Source of the DNA: Streptomyces roseolilacinus
GTDB taxonomy: Bacteria; Actinomycetota; Actinomycetes; Streptomycetales; Streptomycetaceae
Assembly (NCBI RefSeq): GCF_014649335.1
Contig: NZ_BMSV01000010.1
Location: 62,001-126,000, forward strand
Length of the DNA stretch: 64,000 nt
Direction: 5' to 3'
Part shown: positions 7,809 to 16,265 of the stretch, piece after piece
Layout of the letters: every line of letters starts with the position of its first letter
How positions within the stretch are numbered: position 1 is the first letter of the stretch
Program-made: the position numbers and the translations under genes
The notes under the pieces: model-generated
What the model was told of the DNA's origin: nothing
Seen by the model: the letters and a program-made list of their open reading frames with translations, nothing else
Databases searched by the model: none

Positions 7809-9764
7809 TCAGGCGCCGCCGTGGACCTCCCAGGCGGCGCGGACCGCCGACTCCAGCGCTCCCTCGATCCAGGCCGGCTTGAGGGACGTGTGGCAGCCGG
7901 CGAAGTGCAGCGGGCCCTCGGGCGTCCCCATGCCGGGGAAGAGCTCGGTGTGCTGTCCCGGCAGGAGGACGGACGCCTCGCCGTACGCGTACGGGTCGCG
8001 CTGCCAGCTCTGGGTGCGGCCCACCCCGGTGAAGAACACCTCGAGCCGCTGCCCGTAGACCTCCTGCATGCCGCGCAGGGCGAGGGCGTACCGCGCCTCG
8101 TCGTCGAAGGAGTCCCAGCGCCGGGCGTCGTCCGCCCAGCTGTACGAGGCGAGGACGACGCCGCCGTCGCTGCCCGGCACGGGGTGGGAGGGGTTGAACA
8201 TGAAGCGGTTCGGGTTGTCGGTCACCGACCCGCCGCCCACGACCCGCGCCGCCTCCGGCTGGTCGCGGGAGACCCAGACGTGTGCCGCGTAGTGGGCGCG
8301 CTGGCTCTCGGACAGGTACCCGCGCGGCACCGAGGGGTGCGCTCCGAGCAGCCGGCCGTCGTCCGGCACCCTGCCCCTGCGGTAGGCGTCGTACAGGCCC
8401 GGCCTGACGGCGTCCAGCTCGCGCCGCCAGTCGTCCTCGCCGTACTCCCACCAGCGGCGGCTGAACTCCAGGAGCACCTTGGTGGCGCTGTCGTAGTGGA
8501 CCTCGGTGACCGCCCTGCGCTTCCCGTACGAGAGGGAGGGGGTGATCTGGACGTGCCGCAGGCCGGAGAACGGGATGGTGACGACGGCCGTGTCGCCGGT
8601 GAACCGCTCCCGGACGACCTTGCCGTCCCGGCCCTCGGAGACGGTGTCGACGCTGACGCCGGGGCGCCGGCCGCCGCCGGTCTCGATGCGGGTCACGCGC
8701 CGGTCGAAGCGGACCTCGCCGCGCACCTGCTCCAGGAGCGCGTCCGCGAGCACGGCGGTGCCGCCGACCAGCTCGTAGAAGGCGGTGCCGGGGTTGATGA
8801 GGGAGGCGCCCATGAAGCTGTGCATGAAGGACAGCGGCAGCCGGGAGGTCATGTTCTCCAGGGTGCCGATCAGGTCGATCGTGCGGGTGTCCAGCCGGGC
8901 GTGCTCCGTGAGGAAGCGGTACATCGACCAGTCGCCGAAGCGCTGCACCACGCGCGCCCAGCCTTCGAGGCGCTCCGGCATGGGCTTGTCGACCCGTGTC
9001 CCGTCGGGGCGGCGGACGCTGAACTCGTCGCGGACCGGGTCCAGGGCCCGCCGGACGATCTCCCCCGCCGGGACGTCCTCGTACGCCGCCGGGACACCGA
9101 AGGAGCGGTTGACGGCGCGGGGGTCCTTCGCGTAGTCGGCGCGGCGGACGCTGATGCCGTTGACGCGGATCCACGTGCGGTGGGCGGGCCTGCCGTCCGG
9201 GCCGACGTCGACGTAGTGGAAGGGGCGCCGTTCGATGCCCAGGGCGTCGATCAGCCCGATGACCAGGGGGTGGCTGCCGGGGATGCGCATGGCGCCCGCC
9301 TCGGCGTACTGCTTGGGGTCGGCGAACGCCCGGCGCGCGTTCTCGTGGCCGCCGGTGCGGAAGGTCTTGATGCGGCCGCCCGCCCGGTTGCCGTTGGCCT
9401 CGATGACGGTGACGCGGTGACCGGCCCGTTTGAGCAGCCAGGCGGCGACCATGCCCGCCGGGCCGGCGCCGAGGACCAGCACGTCCTTGGCGGCGCCGCG
9501 GCCCCGGGGCAGCCCGCCGCCCAGGAGGATCTTCTCGTACCGGGGGACCAGCGGCCGGCCGTCCTCGTCGAGGACGAGCAGCGCCCGGGCGACGGCGAGG
9601 CAGGTCTCCCAGTCGGCGGTGGAACGCGGTGCCGCGGAGGGGGGCGCCGCGGTGGCCGGCGACGCGACGGCGGCGGCCGGACCCGACAGGGCGGTGGCGG
9701 CGGCTGCGGACCCTGACAGCGCCGCGACCTGGCGGCGCGTCAGCTCTAAGTTCTTCATGATCAT
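7809..9764 (-). CDS. Secreted flavin L-amino-acid oxidase (L-glutamate-oxidase-like)
   Basis: The 651-residue FAD enzyme should oxidatively deaminate an L-amino acid to a keto acid, ammonia and H2O2. A Tat-like leader (TRRQVAALSG, then an Ala-rich stretch to about residue 45) suggests export. The dinucleotide fold is LVLGAGPAGMVAAWLL (about residues 97-110), followed by the GG-doublet AGGRIKTF. Blocks such as ADPKQYAEAGAMR, LENMTSRLPLSFMHSFMG, KVLLEFSRRWWE and TDNPNRFM match, from memory, the L-glutamate oxidase of Streptomyces sp. X-119-6. Two differences stand out: FMGA (Ala320) where that enzyme has FLGR, and GCHTS (Cys624) in place of the usual GEHxS near FAD. The substrate is therefore probably not glutamate. 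No strong Shine-Dalgarno is visible, so ATG 9758 is an equal alternative start. Confidence 0.87.
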   Translation of the reverse strand: MIMKNLELTRRQVAALSGSAAAATALSGPAAAVASPATAAPPSAAPRSTADWETCLAVARALLVLDEDGRPLVPRYEKILLGGGLPRGRGAAKDVLVLGAGPAGMVAAWLLKRAGHRVTVIEANGNRAGGRIKTFRTGGHENARRAFADPKQYAEAGAMRIPGSHPLVIGLIDALGIERRPFHYVDVGPDGRPAHRTWIRVNGISVRRADYAKDPRAVNRSFGVPAAYEDVPAGEIVRRALDPVRDEFSVRRPDGTRVDKPMPERLEGWARVVQRFGDWSMYRFLTEHARLDTRTIDLIGTLENMTSRLPLSFMHSFMGASLINPGTAFYELVGGTAVLADALLEQVRGEVRFDRRVTRIETGGGRRPGVSVDTVSEGRDGKVVRERFTGDTAVVTIPFSGLRHVQITPSLSYGKRRAVTEVHYDSATKVLLEFSRRWWEYGEDDWRRELDAVRPGLYDAYRRGRVPDDGRLLGAHPSVPRGYLSESQRAHYAAHVWVSRDQPEAARVVGGGSVTDNPNRFMFNPSHPVPGSDGGVVLASYSWADDARRWDSFDDEARYALALRGMQEVYGQRLEVFFTGVGRTQSWQRDPYAYGEASVLLPGQHTELFPGMGTPEGPLHFAGCHTSLKPAWIEGALESAVRAAWEVHGGA

Positions 9765-9882
9765 AAGAACGGGGAACCGGCCGTCCTGTCACCGGTCCAC
9801 CTGGTCGTTCACCCGAAAGTGCGGCTCCCTCACCGCCCGCCCGCCTCCGTCCGCTACCCTTCGCGGGATCCGCGCGGAGGCG

Positions 9883-11778
9883 TCAGTCCTCCGCGATCAC
9901 GATCACCGTGTCCCGGTCCCCGAACCGCACCGGTTCGCGCTTGTCCGGATTGATCCGTACGCCGTGGGCGGGGCCGGTCGCGGCCCCGGCGTGCAGCCGG
10001 TAGCCGATGGCGCACTCGTGCCGGCGGCGCGCCGACTCGACGACGGTGGCGAAGGAGACCGGGCGGTCCGTCACGACGTAGTCCGCGGCCGGCTTGAGGT
10101 GGACCTCGCTCCCCTCCGCGGCGAACAGCTCGTCGTAGAGGGCCGCCAGGTGCCGGTTCTCCGAGATCTGCGTCATCAGCAGGCTGACCAGCCGGTCGCT
10201 GACGATGAAGTCGGCGCCCTCCCGCACCGGGGCGAGCAGCCGGTTGCGGTCGTCGGTCATCTCCGTGATGACGAACAGTTCCCGGCCGGCCGACTGCTCG
10301 ATGTCCCGCAGGTGGAGCAGCGTCACCAGCGTGCGGTCGTCCGCCGCCCTCTCCGGCTCCGCGTCCGGTCCCACGGCGTGCCCCCGGTCCCCGATGACCA
10401 GCACCCTGTCGTACGACGGCACGTCGAGCTCGGCGAGCCGCCCCCGGTCGGTGGTGTCGCCGCGGAGGAACCTGACGTCCAGGCGGCCGGGGCGGCACGC
10501 ACCGCGGACGGCCGCGGCGTCGGCGAGTGTGACGACGTCGAGCGTGGAGCCGGACGGCACGTACGAGGCGAGCTGCTCGACGATCAACGGGGCGCGTCGG
10601 TTCCAGCCGAGGAGCAGCAGGCGCTCGGCGGCCTGCGTGCGGGGGCGGGCGGTGACGATCGCGTCCTCGTCGACGGCCGGCGGCGTGTCGGCGAGCACCG
10701 CCGTGCCGTCGTCCTCGGTGATGACGACGAACCGGTCGGCCGGGCCGACGCGGGTGTCGGACGGCGGGTTGAGGACCATGCCGCCGCCGTCCCGCCGGAG
10801 GCCGACCACCGAGGAGGTGGCGAAGGCCCCGAGCGCCTCGCCGAAGGTGCGGCCGGTCAGCGCGGGCACGGGGACGACGTAGAACTCGTCCCCCGCGAAG
10901 TCCAGCAGCTCCTGGTGGACGAGCGAGAGGCCCGGCTGGCGCGACGTCTGGACGAGGAGCCGGGCCACGACGTCGTCGACGCTCAGGACGTGCCCGTGGG
11001 GACCGGCGGCCAGGGCGGCGGCCGGATGGTTCCGGGCGTCCCGCACCGCCGCGACCACCACGCAGTCGCGGGTCTCGGGGCCGGTCGCGCGGAGGGCGAG
11101 GAGCGTCTTCACCACGTGGGCGTCGCCTCCCGGATCCTCCGGCGGGAGCACCAGCACGGCCTTGGCGGTGTGGGGGCTCACCACGGAGAGGAGCGTGGGG
11201 TCGGTGGTGGAGCCGCTCCGGCAGACGACCCGCGTGGCACCGGTGCCGCCGACGCGGCTGGTGATCTCGGTCTCCATCCCGACCTTGTCCCTGTCGGCGA
11301 AGACGGCGACGGTCGCCCTGCGCCGGTCGGCGTTGGCCGCCACCAGTTCCGTGATGACGGGGAAGACCTGGTCGGTCCACCCGAGGAGCACCGTGTGCCG
11401 TTCCTCCAGGACCGGGGACCTGCCCGAGCGCAGGGCCAGCAACCGGTGGTGGAGCCCGGTGGTGATCAGGCTGACGAGCGCCGACACGAACAGCAGGGCC
11501 ACGAGCGCCAGGAGGACGGACATCATCACGTACACGGGTGACCCGACCTCGCCGCCCAGCCTGAGGGTCTGCCCGACGCTCCTCCAGACGGCCGCACCCC
11601 ACCCCGCGGCGGTGGTCGGGACGTCGCGGGAGGCCCCCACCAGCACCACACTGGCCGGGACCACGATCGCGAGGCAGACGGCCGTGAGCCAGCCGATGAG
11701 CACGGGGGTGCCGTGGGCCATCAGGATGTCGAACCGGTAGCGGAGACGCGACCACAGGTGGGGCGTGTGCTGTGTCAT
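9883..11778 (-). CDS. CASTOR/POLLUX-type ion channel protein with RCK-like domains
   Basis: The protein has 631 residues. Two hydrophobic segments lie near the N-terminus (GTPVLIGWLTAVCLAIVVPASVV and VMMSVLLALVALLFVSALVSLI). A Rossmann/TrkA-N-like regulatory region begins at HTVLLGWTDQVFPVITEL, and a second begins at ERLLLLGWNRRAPLIVEQL. This arrangement is that of the bacterial relatives of plant CASTOR/POLLUX/SYM8 channels, which gate cation flux through cytosolic RCK rings. It should sit in the cell membrane. The pore loop is not of the standard TVGYG type, so ion selectivity cannot be inferred. ATG 11778 gives the normal N-terminus; upstream codons are low-quality. Confidence 0.82.
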   Translation of the reverse strand: MTQHTPHLWSRLRYRFDILMAHGTPVLIGWLTAVCLAIVVPASVVLVGASRDVPTTAAGWGAAVWRSVGQTLRLGGEVGSPVYVMMSVLLALVALLFVSALVSLITTGLHHRLLALRSGRSPVLEERHTVLLGWTDQVFPVITELVAANADRRRATVAVFADRDKVGMETEITSRVGGTGATRVVCRSGSTTDPTLLSVVSPHTAKAVLVLPPEDPGGDAHVVKTLLALRATGPETRDCVVVAAVRDARNHPAAALAAGPHGHVLSVDDVVARLLVQTSRQPGLSLVHQELLDFAGDEFYVVPVPALTGRTFGEALGAFATSSVVGLRRDGGGMVLNPPSDTRVGPADRFVVITEDDGTAVLADTPPAVDEDAIVTARPRTQAAERLLLLGWNRRAPLIVEQLASYVPSGSTLDVVTLADAAAVRGACRPGRLDVRFLRGDTTDRGRLAELDVPSYDRVLVIGDRGHAVGPDAEPERAADDRTLVTLLHLRDIEQSAGRELFVITEMTDDRNRLLAPVREGADFIVSDRLVSLLMTQISENRHLAALYDELFAAEGSEVHLKPAADYVVTDRPVSFATVVESARRRHECAIGYRLHAGAATGPAHGVRINPDKREPVRFGDRDTVIVIAED

Positions 11779-12026
11779 GCAGGGCCCCTCGTGCGGGAGG
11801 CGACGTAGCAGGACCGCGACGGGAGGTCGCGGGGGGTCCCACGCTAGCGAGCCGTGGGGGGCCGACGTCCCGGAGATCCCCTTCTCCACTCCGAGGTATG
11901 AGCGCTCGTCCACATCTCGCAATCCGTGCGCGGCGACGGCGGCCCGCGCCGTCCGGTCCCCAGGGGAGCCGGGCCCCGGCCGGCCGGAGGAATCCCGGGC
12001 CGACCGGAGCGCCGCGTACTGCCCGC

Positions 12027-14048
12027 TCAGTTCTTGTGGATCACGATGGAACCACCGGAGAGGGCGGTCGTCGGGGCGGCGGTGTCGTCGGCCCCCATCT
12101 GGTTGTCGTAGACGAGGGTCGAGTCCGCCGTCTTCCAGATCCTCATCCGGAGCCGGTCGGGGTTCGCGTCGGTGGCGGTGAGCATGAAGCTGTAGCCGTC
12201 CGAGCCGTTGACCGTACCGGTGCCTTTGAAGATCGCCTTGTCGCCCGCCACGACCAGCCACTGGTGCTCGCCGGAGTGGAAGTTCACGGCGCCGGCCTTG
12301 AACTGGAACTCCGTGTTGCCGCTGGGGACGGTCGCACCGTTCTTGTACTTGGACACGAACCCGAAGTTGGCCCGGCCGGTCGCTCCCGGATCCGCCGGAT
12401 AGGCACCGGCGGGTGACTCGATCCAGCCGCCGCCGGTGACGAACCCGCCATCGGGGTCGTACACGACGACGAAACCGCAGGTCTTCGTGTCGGACCCGCC
12501 GTCGTCGTCGGTGATGGTGACGGTGATGTCGTGGATGCCCGCCGCGGCGTACTGGTGGGTGGCACCCACCGGGGAGGTGACCGGCGCGGTCGTGGTCCCG
12601 TCTCCCCAGTCGACGGTCATCTCGTGGGTGTCGAGTGTGCCCGGGTCGGTGAAGGTGCCGGTGAACGACACGTCATCACCGACGGCGCTCGGGTCCACCG
12701 GGCAGGACGTGAGGGTCAGGCTCGGCGCCACGTTCTGCACCGTCACGGTGGTGCTGTCGTCGTCGACGAGCCCGTTGTCGTCCGTCACGGTGAGGGTCAC
12801 GGCGTCGGCCCCGTCGTCGAGGCCGTTGTAGGAGGCCACCGGGTCGCTCGTGCCCGACAGCGCCCCGACCCCGGCGTCGGCGCCGTTCCACGCGTACGAG
12901 GTGAGGACCCCGTCCGTGTCGTGGCTGCCGGAACCGTCGAGGGCGACGGACGATCCTTCGGCGACGGTCTTGTCCGGTCCGGCGTCGGCGACCGGAGGCA
13001 CACAGGTGACGGTGACGACGACGGGCGGGAACACCACCGCGGCGTTCTCGTCGTCGTGGTACGTCACCGACGAGTTGACGTCCAGCGGGCCGCAGGGGGC
13101 GCCGACGTGCTCGACCCGGTAGGTGATCACCAGGTCCTCGTCGCCGAGGTCGGCCCGCGACCATGTGAACCCGTCCGGGGTCACCCCGCCGATCGACGAC
13201 CCGGCCAGGTCGGCGCTCACCGAGCCCGGCACCAGCCGCCACGGCGGTGTCAGCGTGACGGCGATGGAGGGGTGGGTCGCGCCGGGGACCGACACGGCCG
13301 CGACGAGCTTTTCGAGCAGGGCGGCGAGGTCGTCGAAGCTGCCCGCGGTGAAGGTGTTGTCGGCCCCGGGACCGCTCGCGACCGTCTCCAGAGTGGCCTG
13401 GCTGACCCCGTCGCCGACACCGACCGCGAAGACGGTGGCCTTGCCCTGGAGCGCGGCGGCGGCCGAGGCCGTCGGGTCGCCGGGGTTGGCGTTGCCGTCG
13501 GTGATGACGATGACCGCCTGGTTCCGCTGCGGGTCGTCGGGTCCCAACTGGACGCCCGCCCGGTCGAGACCGCAGGAGATGCAGGTGTTGTTGCGCAGCT
13601 GGGGGTTGTTCGCGATGGCGCTGCGGACGGCCCCTTCGTCGCCGCTGAGCGGGATGACGTCCTCCGCGACGTGGGAGAACCCGACGACACCGACCCTTCC
13701 GCCGTTCGCGAACAGGCCGTCGTCGGCGACCGCCGCGACCACGCCGTCGGCGAAGTCCGTCAACTGGTCGAACTCCGTGTCGTTGACACTGCCGGACTCG
13801 TCCAGCACCAGCACCAGGTCGGTCGGCGTCGACTGGGTGCTGCTCTCGCCGTCGAGCGTCAGAGTCACCGTGGAGGTGCCGTACCGCGGAACGGTCGTCG
13901 GACTGGCGGACGCTCCGGGCAATGGCGCCGCGGACGCCTCAGGCGCCCAGGTCAGCGCACCGGCAACCGCTGCCGCCAGTGCCGCGGTGGTGGCCAGGAG
14001 ACGGCGGAAAGGCATGGATCCGCGCCCACGCGCAGTGGATGGTCGCAT
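12027..14048 (-). CDS. Secreted VWA-PKD surface protein with post-COAP-1-type C-terminus
   Basis: The exported protein has 673 residues. A signal peptide (about residues 1-40, ending EASA-AP) is followed by a von Willebrand A domain with intact MIDAS DESGS at residues 83-87 and the later block VIVITDGNANPGD. Next come two PKD-type Ig folds (PVADAGPDKTVAEGSSVALD and the later block TVDWGDGTTTAPV), then a C-terminal module GGFVTGGGWIESPAGAY / GNTEFQFKAGAVNFHS of the kind called post-COAP-1. There is no sortase signal or transmembrane anchor. It probably binds a ligand or cell-surface partner through a metal ion. ATG 14048 is preferred because it follows GAGGGGGGAATC. Codon bias is slightly weaker than in neighbours. 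Confidence 0.82.
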   Translation of the reverse strand: MRPSTARGRGSMPFRRLLATTAALAAAVAGALTWAPEASAAPLPGASASPTTVPRYGTSTVTLTLDGESSTQSTPTDLVLVLDESGSVNDTEFDQLTDFADGVVAAVADDGLFANGGRVGVVGFSHVAEDVIPLSGDEGAVRSAIANNPQLRNNTCISCGLDRAGVQLGPDDPQRNQAVIVITDGNANPGDPTASAAAALQGKATVFAVGVGDGVSQATLETVASGPGADNTFTAGSFDDLAALLEKLVAAVSVPGATHPSIAVTLTPPWRLVPGSVSADLAGSSIGGVTPDGFTWSRADLGDEDLVITYRVEHVGAPCGPLDVNSSVTYHDDENAAVVFPPVVVTVTCVPPVADAGPDKTVAEGSSVALDGSGSHDTDGVLTSYAWNGADAGVGALSGTSDPVASYNGLDDGADAVTLTVTDDNGLVDDDSTTVTVQNVAPSLTLTSCPVDPSAVGDDVSFTGTFTDPGTLDTHEMTVDWGDGTTTAPVTSPVGATHQYAAAGIHDITVTITDDDGGSDTKTCGFVVVYDPDGGFVTGGGWIESPAGAYPADPGATGRANFGFVSKYKNGATVPSGNTEFQFKAGAVNFHSGEHQWLVVAGDKAIFKGTGTVNGSDGYSFMLTATDANPDRLRMRIWKTADSTLVYDNQMGADDTAAPTTALSGGSIVIHKN

Positions 14049-14205
14049 GATTCCCCCCTCGGAATCGTCGCGGTACCGGCGCCTGACGCGACCGGTCCCC
14101 GCGTACCGGAACGGAATATCGCTCACCGTGGGTAGCCCGTCAATCACCTGGTGAAATCGATAATCCATACGGAACCGGCTCGGCCGGCCCGGAGTGCCGG
14201 CGCCG

Positions 14206-15435
14206 CTAGAGCAGCGCGAACTGCCCCTCCGGGCCCTCCTCGGGGTGGTCCAGCACGGAGGCCGGGCGCCGGACGGCCGCCGGGTGGGGGAGCACCCCGG
14301 CGGCCCGCAGGCCGGCGCGGGTGAGGGGCGGCGCGCCGGAGGACCGGAGCCGGTCCGCGAGGGCCGCGCGCTCCGCGTCCAGGGCGCCCAGCAGCGCCAG
14401 GACGGTGATCAGCTCCAGCAGTTCGGACGTCCACTCGCGCGGCCAGGCCGGCGGGCGGATCGCCTCCAGGGTGCCCGGCTCCGCGGCCGCGGTCCGCCGT
14501 TCGAACCAGAGCGGCAGCACCCGCACCCCGCCCACGTGGTACTCCCACGCCTCCGCCGGCACCGGCGCGACGCGCCCGGTCCCCACGTGCAGGACCTCCT
14601 CGTCGGCGTCGTACTCCAGCGTCCCGGGGTGCGGCGGCGGCGCGGCCCGCACGTAGGGCCGCCGCCCGCCCGGCAGGCGCGGCCGCTCCCCGCCCCGGGC
14701 GCCGCGCAGTTGGACCGACGCCATCCGGTGGCCCAGGGCGACGCCCGCCGCCCAGACGTCCGGGTCGCCGGGCAGCGGCACCCGGCACCCGGCGGGCGAC
14801 GGCACCGCCGCCGCGACCGCCCACGCGAGCAGGTCGGGGGCGGCCGGCTCCCGCCCGTACCGCTCCCGCAGCAGCGCCGGCAGGCCCGGCGCGACGTTCG
14901 GCTCGCGGCCGCCGGGGCGCCGGTACAGGGGGCGGACGCGGCCGGGGCGCCCGGTGGGGGAGCGGCCGTCCGGGAGCGGGGCCGTCACCAGCAGCGCGGG
15001 GCCCGCCGCCCCCGGCACGTACCCCTGCTCCACCGCGAAGACCTGGTGCTCGTCCGCGACCCGCCACAGCTCCGGCCGCGCCGCGTCGATCAGTCGGTGG
15101 TCCGGCAGCAGCCACCGCTCGTCGAACGGCCCGTACGCGATCCGCACCGGCCGCGGGCACGGCCCGTCCTCACGGGCGAAGCGCGCGGTCCCGGTCCGCT
15201 GCCCCGGCAGCGCGGCCACCGCGCTGCGCGGGGTGCGCGCCCGGCTCGGCCGGAACAGCGCCTCGCGCTCCGTGCCGCCGGCCGCGACCAGCGCGTCCCA
15301 ACGGGCCCGCAGCGTCCCGGTGTCCGGGGCGGTCACCCACTCCCGGCCCAGCCGCAGCGCCGGCACGGACCACGGCATGAGGTCGTCGAGCAGAGGCACG
15401 TCGTCGGGAGGCACGTCCGCGTTCACGCGCTGCAT
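14206..15435 (-). CDS. Orphan type ISP restriction-modification specificity-domain protein
   Basis: The 409-residue protein resembles only the C-terminal target-recognition part of single-chain type ISP (LlaBIII-like) restriction-modification enzymes: RIAYGPFDERWLLPDHRLID followed by RPELWRVADEHQVFAVEQ, then VLPLWFERRTA and a C-terminal helical bundle. Neither an SF2 helicase nor an N6-adenine methylase motif (NPPY/F) is present, and no such gene is adjacent. Similar stand-alone proteins are annotated in Streptomyces, but their role is unknown to me. The start ATG 15435 (MQRVNADVPPDDVP) is the first plausible codon after the upstream GntR gene. It may bind DNA without cutting it; that is inference. 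Confidence 0.7.
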   Translation of the reverse strand: MQRVNADVPPDDVPLLDDLMPWSVPALRLGREWVTAPDTGTLRARWDALVAAGGTEREALFRPSRARTPRSAVAALPGQRTGTARFAREDGPCPRPVRIAYGPFDERWLLPDHRLIDAARPELWRVADEHQVFAVEQGYVPGAAGPALLVTAPLPDGRSPTGRPGRVRPLYRRPGGREPNVAPGLPALLRERYGREPAAPDLLAWAVAAAVPSPAGCRVPLPGDPDVWAAGVALGHRMASVQLRGARGGERPRLPGGRRPYVRAAPPPHPGTLEYDADEEVLHVGTGRVAPVPAEAWEYHVGGVRVLPLWFERRTAAAEPGTLEAIRPPAWPREWTSELLELITVLALLGALDAERAALADRLRSSGAPPLTRAGLRAAGVLPHPAAVRRPASVLDHPEEGPEGQFALL

Positions 15436-15467
15436 GCTAGCGCCGCCCCGACCGGGCCGTGGCGGCC

Positions 15468-16217
15468 TCAGTCGGCCTCGACGGTGACCGTGAAGGAGAA
15501 CCGGTCGCCGCGGTAGCGGATGCGGGCCACGTCCACCACGCGGCCGTCCTCGTCGTACGCCACGCCCGTGTAGTGGAGGATCGGCGACAGCAGCGGCACC
15601 TCCAGCAGGTCCGCCGTCACCGGGTCGGCGAGCCGGGCCTCGACCGTGTCGGTGATCCGGCTGATGCGCACCCCGACCCCGTCCCGCAGCACCTTCGTCA
15701 TCGGCCAGCGCTCCAGGTCCGCCACGTCGATCCGGTCGGCCAGCTCCGGCAGGACGGCGTTCTCCGCCCAGTTGGTCGGCTCGCCCGTCTCCACGTCCCG
15801 GCGCAGCCGCCGGTAGGTGACGACCTCCGCCACCCCCGGGAAGTACTCCGCCAGCTCCCCGGGCACCTTCGCCGCGCCGTGCCCGAGCACCGTGGTCCGC
15901 TCGCCGGACTGCTGCGCCACGATCGCGTCGATCGAGCCGAGCAGCCGGCGCGGGGCGCTGCGCCGGGCGCCCGGCTCGATGAAGGTGCCGCGCCGCCGGT
16001 GCCTGCTGATCAGCCCCTCCTGCTCCAGCTCCTTGAGCGCCTGGCGCATGGTCAGCACGCTCACCCCGTAGTGCGCCGCCAGCTGCTCCTCGGTGGGCAG
16101 CCGCAGCGACGCGTCCGGGGAGCGCCCCAGTATCGAGGCGCGCAGGGACTGGGACACCTGGTACCAGAGCGGAAGCTTCCGGTTCAGGACCAGGGAGTCG
16201 GGGGCGAAGGCGGACAC
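15468..16217 (-). CDS. GntR/HutC-family regulator next to hmgA
   Basis: The 249-residue regulator has an N-terminal GntR winged helix (LWYQVSQSLRASILG to EGLISRHRRRGTFI) and a UTRA ligand-binding domain (about residues 90-240; LLEVPLLSPILHYTGVAYDEDGRVVDVARIRYRGDR). The start is GTG 16217. It lies 48 bp downstream of hmgA on the same strand, so it is likely the local regulator of tyrosine/homogentisate degradation and may sense an aromatic intermediate. The palindrome at 17621-17648 is a candidate target. Direct proof of that pairing is lacking. Confidence 0.85.
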   Translation of the reverse strand: MSAFAPDSLVLNRKLPLWYQVSQSLRASILGRSPDASLRLPTEEQLAAHYGVSVLTMRQALKELEQEGLISRHRRRGTFIEPGARRSAPRRLLGSIDAIVAQQSGERTTVLGHGAAKVPGELAEYFPGVAEVVTYRRLRRDVETGEPTNWAENAVLPELADRIDVADLERWPMTKVLRDGVGVRISRITDTVEARLADPVTADLLEVPLLSPILHYTGVAYDEDGRVVDVARIRYRGDRFSFTVTVEAD

Positions 16218-16265
16218 GGCATCTCCGTACTGCTGCGTGCGGCGTACGACCCTGGGGCGGCGTAC

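Noticed and set aside
7776..9716. 646-codon plus-strand frame opposite the amino-acid oxidase
   Set aside because: It is a shadow produced by GC-rich codons; the oxidase on the minus strand matches a known family over its full length.
12531..14135. 534-codon plus-strand frame opposite the VWA-PKD gene
   Set aside because: It is an antisense shadow: composition is Arg/Gly/Val-rich, no domain is visible, and the minus-strand protein has clear VWA and PKD motifs.
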